NCBI RefSeq assembly: GCF_050908995.1
Contig: NC_135130.1
Coordinates: 6,565,001-6,629,000 of the forward strand
Source: Andrena cerasifolii
Taxonomy: Eukaryota > Arthropoda > Insecta > Hymenoptera > Andrenidae
Length of the DNA stretch: 64,000 bases
Direction: 5' to 3'
The notes beneath the pieces are model-generated. The model was not told the DNA's origin. It did no database searches and saw nothing but the letters and a program-made list of their open reading frames with translations. Shown here piece by piece: positions 1-9,019 of this stretch. Numbering within the stretch: position 1 is the stretch's first letter; each line of letters begins with the position of its first letter. Made by a program: the position numbers and the translations under genes.

Positions 1-741
1 GTGTCCGCTTAGAAACGTTGTACAAGTTTTTATAACTGCAAACACGTAAACTCGTCAACATGTTTTAACGCTAATGAAAATAATAGTGATAAATGTTGTA
101 TCAAATGTAAACGGTATTCATGCCTTTTCCTCCTTTAAATTGAGATTTTGCACGTTATTCACCACGTCGTCGCACATGCTGTCGAACATATTGAAACTAA
201 TAGTCTTAAAGCGAAACCACACGCTGAGTCCAGATGTGTGTTCCCACCTTTATACCACCACTGTCCAGCGTGGGGGTGGTGGGGCTCTCTCACGTGCTTG
301 CTCCCCCCCCGTCGGGCTTCCTTTCACACGGTGTGCCTTTGTCGTCAAGGAAACCGCGTGACGTTAAGAGGCGACCCTGACAGGACTGGCATTTTCTTAT
401 TTCCGCTACGCAATCTGGTGGCGAAAATTAAAACAGTCTAATCGGGTTAGCTGTCACATGTAATTGGCAGTATTGGGAATTTCGACTGCTTGATGATCGA
501 TTTTGTAAAATTTAACAGACTATTTAATGACAAAATATTATTGCACTGTTTCAATATTTGTGTGACACCAGTCCTGTAACGCGATTGACCCGATTACAGA
601 GCTTACTTTAGTAGATGGCGCTCTTACAGTATTTCTCAGTATCATCTCCGTCGTTAAAAAAACTCAGGGCGGTATTCTCAGTCGTTACTTATTCTTAAGC
701 AAATGCTTAAGCATTCGGTATCCTTTACTAGATGCTAGGTT
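1..741. other. Intergenic, no gene recognised
   Basis: Mixed-composition DNA with no open frame that resembles a protein. It contains a C-rich run near 301-309 and the phrase GTAGATGGCGC near 612, which recurs near 40091. Nothing else could be supported. Confidence 0.5.
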
Positions 742-1396
742 AAAATTACTGTGACGATTTGAAGCGCGCCATCTTTGAGAATGAACCGCATTCGCCACCT
801 GAATGGGGTCATCGGTACTACGTTTCTGGATTCACATGTGTGCTTACTCCACAGCGCGAAGAGCTTACAAAATATTTCTTTCAAAAGGCGTGAAGTGTGA
901 ACCAGTCAGAATTGCCAGAAGTATTGAAGTCACTTTTGCTATTTCGTTGCGTAAGGTTAACTCCGCTCTGACCAACGATGCAGCTAGCAAGTAATGGCGC
1001 GAAGCATGCATGTGAATCGGAAAACCTTAGTACGAGTCATCCCATTCAGATGGCGAATGTGGTTTATTCTTAACCCTTCGTGGTCACACAAAGTGGTCAT
1101 CACAAAAGAATGAATATTAAAAAATCGTTTTTTCCCACAACCGTGGAAAATCGCTCATTTTCATCTACAAAGTTTATCATATCACAATTTACATTTCTAG
1201 AAAAATACTATTAGACCATGACTGTATAAGTATTACGAACGTACAATTATCACTGAAAAGTTAGAAGATTCAAAAATACGAAAACGGTAACTCAAAGAAT
1301 GACGCTGGAGTGAATCCCGTGTGACCAATTTGTGATTATAAGTAGTGACCACGAAGGATTAAAGATGGCGCGCTTCAAATCGTCGTAGAAATTTTC
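742..1396. mobile_element. Inverted-repeat MITE interrupted by a TTAA element
   Basis: The left arm (about 742-820) reads inward through GATTTGAAGCGCGCCATCTT and then GCATTCGCCACCTGAATGGG. The right arm carries the same order in reverse complement at 1029-1070 and 1361-1396, split by the TTAA-flanked element at 1070-1362. Removing that element and one TTAA restores a continuous right arm matching the left. No coding capacity is visible, so it is a non-autonomous element of unassigned superfamily. Outer ends are uncertain by about 10 bases because similarity fades. Confidence 0.75.
1070..1362. mobile_element. piggyBac-like MITE, TTAA-flanked, copy 1
   Basis: It is bounded by TTAA on both sides. 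The terminal inverted repeats are CCCTTCGTGGTCAC on the left and GTGACCACGAAGGA on the right. TTAA target duplication is the known hallmark of the piggyBac superfamily. The inside is AT-rich without a reading frame. The same body, including the phrase GACCAATTTGTGATTATAAG, recurs at 13934-14448. It is inserted in the right arm of the MITE at 742-1396. Confidence 0.88.
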
Positions 1397-1406
1397 ATGG
1401 TCATTT

Positions 1407-2012
1407 TCATGTCACAGTCGCGATCGCCTCTTGCGCGTATCCCTGACAACCCGGGCGGAGGTGGGAGAATCCCACAGGGTTTGCGTGCCCTGATTTGGGC
1501 AGCGCTCTGCGCTGGTAAATCGTGTTTTCGCCAGTTTTCGCATTTGGAACGTGTGTTGCAGCCTCCACGTCCGCACTTGCCTTTTCCCCGTGGACACTTA
1601 CGAGGTTGATGTTGTGCCGCTCCTTGAATCTGTTCAACCAGCCCCTACTGGCTTGGAATTCAGACGGTGCTCCGATTTCATTGCTGATTTCCATCGCCCG
1701 TTTCTGGAGTATCAGATCTGTAAGCGTATCTCCCAGCTCGCTGCGTTCCACAAACCACCGGTACAAATGATCTTCTACGTCTTCGTACACAGCCCTCCTC
1801 ATCCTTTTGCGTTTTAATACGTGAGCCCCGTGACTCCCGAAACACTCGTACGATATTCCCTCTCGGCGAATGCGGCGGATGGTGCCGCAGGACACCTTGT
1901 ATTTTTCAGCTAAACTCCGTGCGGTCGCTCCACGCTCCAGCTTCTCGGAGATGTCCATTTTCTGCTGTATTGTCAGCAGTGTTCTCGTAACCATCAACAT
2001 CTTCTTCCGCAC
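1407..2012 (-). pseudogene. Tigger/pogo (jerky-like) transposase fragment
   Basis: The minus-strand frame begins with a CENP-B/Psq-type helix-turn-helix (around residues 8-60: LTIQQKMDISEKLERG, then SLAEKYKVS...TIRRIRR). It continues into a CENPB/Tc5-type second helix-turn-helix (around 73-140: YEDVEDHLYRWF ... GWLNRFKERHNI). This order is typical of pogo/Tigger transposases and domesticated jerky proteins. The family then continues past GEKASADVEAA into a DDE catalytic domain. Here the match ends at about residue 150 and the remaining residues are unrelated, so the catalytic part is missing. It is read as a decayed or truncated element; a domesticated DNA-binding exon is possible but unsupported. 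Confidence 0.8.
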
Positions 2013-2386
2013 TTGTCGCGCGCGTCTTGGAAGAATACCCGTCGAAAACTCGTGAAGAAGTGGCGGGATACAGCGTTGTCCCGTTAGAGGGACGGGTCCT
2101 CCGTTCCGTTAAGGATACATTTCTACCCCCGCTACCTTCTTCTATAGTCGACACGGCTAGTAAGAGAGACTGAGAATAAGCGAGGGGGCATGCGACAGCG
2201 ACAAGCCATAAATTTCGTTCGAGATAGCGGCGGCATTGCCTTACTGAAATAAGACGACTAGACGAAAGGCGAGCCGAATGGCACACAGTTTCGATAAGGG
2301 AATGGCTTGTCCCCTGAGCGTCGTAAGCGGGGCAAAAAGTAGAAAAATTAGTTTAAAGCTGTTACGGATTATAGCGAAGTACCTTA

Positions 2387-2518
2387 GAGGTCGTAAAAGC
2401 TGCGAGAGTCCCAAAGTTTACAGTTTTGAGGTTTTGGAAGAAGAGGAAACCTCCACAACCTCTTGTTTGGAAGCCTCAAAGCTGCAAACTTTGGGACTCC
2501 CGCAGCTTTTACGACCTC
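2387..2518. repeat. 132-bp imperfect palindrome
   Basis: The left arm starts GAGGTCGTAAAAGCTGCG and the right arm ends CGCAGCTTTTACGACCTC. The arms are about 50 bases with a few mismatches around an AG-rich loop. No clear target duplication is visible, so it may be a small fold-back element or the remains of one. Confidence 0.8.
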
Positions 2519-3172
2519 GTTATATCCCTTCTAGGCACTGTTTAATAATTTACACACGAGTTCGAAATTACGGATAAGCGCTTGAATAAGTTTACAAGCG
2601 GCAATAAACGCTGATCGAAGGTCGGATTGCGCGTTAAGCCGCGGGGCCATTTTTGCAAGCAAACCCTTCGGAGGTAAGGGTTTCGTCATTATTCGCAGGT
2701 TTAAAAGATACAAACGGAAAGTTCAATAAGAAAATTTCATCAACAATTACCTGCATATTATTCTTAAACAATTATTATTTGTATCGATAATAATACTTGT
2801 ATAGTAACGTAAAATAATTATTACACTGTTATATAGAAATAGAGGATGAGTGATAGCGAATTGGAGTTCGCAAAGGCTAGGCTGAGAAAAAGTATCCTAT
2901 TCCATTTCCTTTCACTAAAACGGCTCTCGCTCCTTCTCAGTCTCTTGCACTCGCCGCGGCAAAGAATATCAGCCGAATAGCGTTCCGTTTCGTTAAGGGA
3001 ACGTCTTGTCCCCCGAGCGTCATTCTTATAACGAAACAAAACTGTCTAAGACTGCACGCTTATCGATGCGAATAGGAATAGTAAACAAACCTTCCAACCC
3101 ATTCGCTTTACAGTATATTAAAAAAATTTAAAAGGAACAAAGCAAATGCACTTTAGTCTCTCAATCCCTTTT

Positions 3173-3178
3173 TTTATT
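3173..3178 (-). promoter_or_regulatory. Poly(A) signal candidate, zinc-finger gene
   Basis: AATAAA on the minus strand, about 125 bases beyond the stop codon of the zinc-finger gene. Confidence 0.5.
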
Positions 3179-3303
3179 ACAAAACAACCATGGACTAAAA
3201 AAGGCGTGCAACAAACGACTGCAGTTACATTATGATATCCAATGCATATTACAATGTAAACAATTAAAGACAATAAGACGACAAGATGTAACGTTATTTC
3301 CCC

Positions 3304-6300
3304 CTAAAAGTGTATGCGTTCGTGGCGAATGATGTGACTTCGGTGATGGAATCTTTTTCCGCACGCACGACAAACGTACGGCCGTTCATCCGTATGGATC
3401 CTGTTGTGTATCTTCAAATCGTACTTCTTGAAAAATGACTTACCACAGTGGGAGCAAACGTGGTTCCGCTGTTTCAGGTGGTCACGTTTCACGTGCTCCT
3501 ATTTCGGGGAAAATATTCTCGCGTAACATTGGCGGATCTCCTTCGAATTTTACAGTTCACAGAGTATACTTACATTCACTTGCGAGGAGGTATTGTAAAT
3601 CTTCTGACATATATCGCACGCAAACTTCTGCGGACCTTCCGGTCTGTGATTGCTGGCAATGTGTTTGTTCAATGTTGATTTCCAAGCGAAGGACATCTTA
3701 CATTCCTTACAGTGAAACTTCTGCTGGTCCGCGAAATGGGTGCCTATGTGTTGTTTGTAGTTGTAACTGGTCGAAAAGGATTTTTCACATACTGTGCATT
3801 GAAACTTCAATAGAAAATCTTTCGACTTCTTTGATCCCTCTTGTTGATTCTCCGGTTTCGTGTTACTCCCGACCATGTCTTCGGTTTGCACCTCTTTATC
3901 ATCTTTTTTAACACTTCGATTAGCATCTGTATTTACATCGCATTGCGCGTCCTCGAGGGAAGTCAGCAGAACCTGCTGGTCGTCACCGATAGCATCATTC
4001 TTCTCATTCTCTTCCATGGGATCAATTTGACCGAAGCTTTGAAACTGCAAAAGCTGCTCGCTCTCTTTACACTCCAAAGCTTTCGAGTTTTGATTCTCAA
4101 CGAATTCGAGGAACCGTTCTGGACTGTCGTCGTAATTTAGTCTCTCGAAGACCTCGAAGTTCGTGTCAACGTATTTATCAAAATCGGTCTGCGGATCTAA
4201 TAGAATCTGACTTGGGACGTAACTCTTTTCTTCCCCTTGCAACTCATATTGCGTATAATTTAGGTCACTGTGCAAATCGTCCCGTATACTTTGCTCGTGC
4301 GGAGCTTCTTCGTTCACGTTTTTAATGTTTAAGCACGTGTTCGTTATGTTCTCCGAAATACTTGTACTTTCGTCCTTGTTGTCGGTTACTTTTACAGACT
4401 GCGAGTTTGGCAATTTTTCGACTAAATTATTAATCAGGAACTCATAGAACTGTTCTCCCGTTTCCGTTTGCACTAAACGTAACATTGGCTCATCCTGACT
4501 CGTAGTGTTTACATCATTCGAACCCCCCGAATTCTTCTCGGTTGATTCCGAATTTATTTCCTTGTGGATTGGAATATTCAACTCAGGCTTTCCCTGCTCA
4601 GCGATACTAGAGTCCGACAGGCCTATTTTTTGAAACACATCGGCGACGTTCACAGAAATGTTTGTCAGGGTGCTATAATTTTGCAGCGCTTCTGGTTTTT
4701 GCAAATCTGCTTCATACGTTTGCGTACATGACACCTGTTCATGGCTGCTTGAGAACTTAGTGCACAGCCTGTTCTTAACGACAGGTTCGTCTAATTGACA
4801 CACGTACAGTATGTCTTCTTTCCCTGTCGAGTCATTGGCTTTGCATAGCAATATAGGATTGCCATGAGCAAACGGAGCCTGCTCATTAAGTACTAGCTTC
4901 TCCGAGACATTTAATTCATCGGCTGTTTGAATCTTTTCATTCGCCTCGCACAGGTGCTCTTGCGAAACGTAGCTTCTAGTATCCTCGATATTCTCTAGAT
5001 TGATCTTCTTCAACTTTTTCCAGGCATAAAAACAAGTTACGTAGCGACCAAATGTTTTAAATAAAGTTCATTAAACTATTTACCTGCTCCGATGTGATAT
5101 AAATGATCGTTTCCAGTGGCAACACTCTTTTTAAATCAGTCTCATTATCAAGGAAATCGAAATTATTCACAGGACTCTTATTCTCCTTGAGCTCTGGAAT
5201 TTTCTGAAAATTCTAATCAGGAGAAATAGTTAGAAACAGGAATCCCTCGAATATGCTTTTCGCGATTCTCACCATCTCATTATTCTTGCACTCCGAGCTT
5301 GCACTTTCCGCGTGAGACTTCTCGTGTTTGCGCAAGAGAAAAATGAAATTAAAACTTTCGCCGCAAGTTTTACAGTAATGCTGCCTTTTAACCACCTTTT
5401 GCTGCGCGGGTGAGTTCCCCTCGACGAACTGTAAATTTACAACACGTGGACATTAGGGTACAACTTTTGTTTGACATATTTTTTTATTTAATCAATAACT
5501 TGGAGGATATTATATAAAATCGACTTCGCGAGCTGTTAAATAATAATTTAAATGTTTAAGGACCCAGGGGCACCCTTTCCCGTTATCCGATCGAGCTCAA
5601 ACTTTACACGGATTTTTTTTTAATTATTTAGAACTATTCTGGAGGGTGCCCCGAAGAAAATCTTGAAAAAAAAATTTACCAAGAGTAAATAAGAGCCACC
5701 CTAGTGGACATGCATTTAAAAGTACCCTACAATGTAAAATCTTTCAATCACCTTATTCTTGCTCACCGCATGGTCCTTCCTTTCTACGTTAATATTGTCG
5801 CCATTACTTTGCACCTGATCTTCCTTCAATCGCTCGTGAATGCGTTTATGCCTCGCGAGGGAACTGATCTGAGTGAAACGTTTGCCGCAGATGGAACACG
5901 GGTACGGTTTTATCCCTGCAAGTTCAATTCCAAGTATTTCGATTCATCCACGGTTTATTCCCTATTTCGTTTAAGGGATAATGCCACTGTAGAGCCCGGA
6001 AGAGAACAAAAGAAGCTTCTTCTAAAAAACAAAGTTCCGCGGCCGGAAAGATTTGTCCTTCAATTTTTTACCTAGAACCAAAAAACCAACAATTTTTTAA
6101 TTCTGTATAAGATTATCTCGGGAAGTACACGAGGGAATTAAAAAATACTGTTTTTTGTAAGAATGCTGCGTGATTGAACAAAAACTAACGTGAAAAATTG
6201 TTGAAACTTTTTGTTCAATCGCGCAGCATTCTTACAAAAAACAGTATTTTTTAATTCCCTCGTGTACTTCCCGAGATAATCTTATACAGAATTAAAAAAT

Positions 6301-7137
6301 TGTTGGTTTTTTGGTTCTAGGTAAAAAATTGAAGGACAAATCTTTCCGGCCGCGGAACCCTAATTTTTCGAAGAAGCTTCTTTTGTTGAGCTGTGGCGCC
6401 GCCATTTTATATTTAAAATTTTTTTAAAAAATTGTGATCATACTTCAAGGTATGTACAATAAAGGCCTTCAAACAGATTTTGTATTCTATTCACCATACT
6501 CGCATAAAAAATTCTCAAAATCAGGCTGCCTTTCCAGGCTCTGCAGTGGCATTACCCCTTAAACAGTATATTTACCAGCATGCATTCTTCCATGCCTGAT
6601 CAGATTGGATATATGATTGAACTTCCTCCCGCAAACTTCACAGATACAGACGTTCGTCCCCAAATGAATGTTTAAATGCGTCCGCAGATCTGCTTTCCGA
6701 AAGAAGCCTTTGCCACAGATCTCGCAGAGCTGCGACTTCTCGCCTAGGTGTATACTCCGGTGATGGTAATCGTATTGAGACGCTCTGTCGAACGTTAAGT
6801 CGCACCGCTGGCACGAAAATGGCCTTATTACATTCTCGTAAAGATTATCGCTGACTTTTCCCTGACTAGAATATTGTAGCTCAGCTCGTGCTTCGCTGTT
6901 TACGCCCTTCTTTAAGCACTGTATATGCTTCGACAGTATATTCCCAGCGTGAACGTGCAAATGATCGTAGAATTCTTTCTTGTTCGTATACCGACTGTCG
7001 CATATCGAGCAAATGAAATTGGTGGGTTGAGATCGCACCATACCGTTCTTATAGCCTGCTTGCGGATTCGTAGTGACTGACATGGTTGTACGTGCACTCA
7101 GACACAGGAATTCATTCCCTCCTGGAAGCAGTCTCAT
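3304..7137 (-). CDS. C2H2 zinc-finger protein, 11 fingers, six coding exons
   Basis: Exons on the minus strand: 7137-6576, 5915-5767, 5428-5273, 5203-5084, 5013-3574 and 3498-3304, all with GT/AG borders and consistent phase. The joints support the model: exon 1 to 2 completes the inter-finger linker HAGIKPYPC, and exon 5 to 6 completes finger 9 (CDICQKIYNTSSQVNEH). The protein is about 873 residues from the ATG at 7137, or 855 from the ATG at 7083. It has five fingers in exons 1-2, one in exon 3, a long acidic Ser/Asn-rich linker (most of exon 5), then five fingers. No ZAD, BTB or KRAB domain is seen. It is probably a sequence-specific nuclear DNA-binding regulator; target and orthologue are not recognised. 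The acceptor at 5014 is weak. A further 5' non-coding exon is likely, since an acceptor (TTACATTTCAG) lies just upstream of the start. Confidence 0.85.
5974..6559. mobile_element. TA-flanked palindromic MITE inside zinc-finger intron 1
   Basis: The termini are AGGGATAATGCCACTG and its inverted partner CAGTGGCATTACCCCT, each flanked by TA. This is the target duplication expected of Tc1/mariner elements. The inner part (6005-6387) is an almost perfect inverted repeat with arms of about 170 bases. The element makes up 586 of the 660 intron bases (5916-6575). It shares terminal design with the element at 12700-13340. Confidence 0.85.
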
Positions 7138-9019
7138 TCATCTGAAATGTAATTGAGATAGTATTAACAATAGCTTAATCCACATGCTCTTTTGTAATAT
7201 TTTCAGAATGCATTACTGTCATCTATTTTCCTTCAATGTTGCTGCTTGCGACTAGTAGTTTTAATTGACAACTTGAAACCACAGTCAACAAGCAACACAG
7301 ATTCTCTTGCATTCCAATGCATATACATTGAGTCAGCTGTTATCGATCATGGATAGGTTATGGTCACAGAAGTTGTATAATTTACACGAGAACTAAACTT
7401 TTCAGTCTCGTATTATTATACCAAATCTGCTGTAAGAAAGTGGAAAGCGTGTCATTCTGCTTCTCACGTTGAAATACATGTTAAATTGCGTGGAAAACAA
7501 AGGGGCGAAAATAATTAAAGCGCGTGTGTTGGCAACCCTTATTCACAGCGTTGCCAGATCGCGTAGGAAAAGTAGCCCAAAAGCGCCCACAATTCAAATA
7601 TTGTTGCGATCCTCGCCCTAGCGGCGTTTAGCGCAAGCTCTTAAAGCGCGAAGTTTGAACAGGAAAGAGTTAAGGATGAACTTTACAACATTAGAAATTT
7701 GTCTTCGCCTCCTTCCTTATCGCTCGAAAACATAACATTGTATTAATAAAAAGAGGAACGTACTGTAATAAACCCAGCTTTGATCTCCATAATAATATCC
7801 TCGTTCTGTTTGTAAATAGTTCCGAATCATTTGACATTTTAATTTAGTTCAGTTTAATGAGTTTGTTGAGTTTGAGTTATTTGCTTACAAGACATTTAGT
7901 TCATTTAATTTAACACATTTCACGAGTGGAGCCCTTCAGGCGACAACCGATTCCCCGCCGCGATGCTGGTTGGCTGCGGCTCACTTGCATTAGCGGTAGG
8001 CGATTTGGGCGAAAGTGGAATTCGTCCATTGTAGCTCATTCAGTTTCTTTTGTAAACTGTACCAAAGAAAAATAAACCTTAGTTTTGAAAAGCCGCCCAG
8101 ATGTCAGAATTCCGCCCACTCTGGCAACCCTGCTTATTCAAAAGCTCCATGTTGGCAAGACTTCGTTTAGTCGGTTTAATTTTGAAAGACAATTAAAGGA
8201 ATGTTGTCAAGCGTTCAGTTATGGTGTTTGAGATCAGTGTGTTAAAAATTGTACTCCTATTTGTATAAACTTTCACTTAAGGTAAGTTCGATCATCAAAT
8301 TCGTACGATGAGAAATAAACCTGAATAATCTCCTACTACTGTTAGCTTGTAGACTGTTCTTTTGTAAATAAATGCTATTTATCGAACTTCTAACTTCTAA
8401 ATTATTTGTTTTCTATTTTAAGTTAACTTCGTATATTAACGCTTTAACTGTTGTAAGAGTTCAGCTATTTTATGTTCGATTAATAAAAGTTTTGGAGGGT
8501 TGTTTACCTTTCAGCAGATATTTAAGGGTGAAATATAAAAGTTAGGAATATTTTTTTAATTAGTGTTTTTTAAGGAATTGGGAGCAGGATAAATACAAAA
8601 GGGAGAGCACACTGTGATTCTTATACAATTATTTTCACAGAACCGTTTAAGCTACCCCAACATTTTCAGGAAATCTGCTTGTCAGAACTTTAACTCTTTC
8701 GGAGCGGGATAAATGCCCCTATTTTCCTACTTTTGAGAAAATAAAAGTTTCTGATTTTCGCAAAGCCGTATGGAATAAGAGTTTCCAGTTTTCTCGGAAC
8801 AGAAAAGATAATAGTCAGAAAATTACAGTTATTTCATAATTAATTAAAAATTTCAACAGCTCCATTTTATTCCTGATTTTAATATCTGAAAAGTGTTTGT
8901 GTCCATCATGTGTTTACCTTTAAGTCATTTCAATGACATCGATGAACCGGGAAGCATGATACTCATCGTTTATTCATTGGAAATTCTAGTGCACTGAAAT
9001 ATACAAGAAAAGAAGAATA
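7138..9019. other. Divergent intergenic/promoter region and 5' non-coding exons
   Basis: It separates two genes that point away from each other. On the plus strand a donor (CACTTAAG then GTAAGT at 8282) and an acceptor (GAAATTCTAG ending 8989) could bound a 5' UTR intron of the CDCA3-like gene, leaving 30 untranslated bases before its ATG. No TATA box is convincing. No other gene is seen. Confidence 0.5.

Larger units (their letters stand above)
2013..3303. other. Repeat-rich intergenic stretch
   Basis: It holds a long hairpin (2387-2518) and a degenerate direct repeat of about 50 bases (about 2271-2324 and 2970-3021, sharing GTCCCC.GAGCGTC). The minus-strand 3' UTR of the zinc-finger gene lies at the right. 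No protein-like frame was found. Confidence 0.6.

Noticed and set aside
5558..5700. GGGGCACCCT...AGGGTGCCCC pair downstream of zinc-finger exon 2
   Set aside because: Only about 10 bases pair and no target duplication is visible; too weak to call an element.
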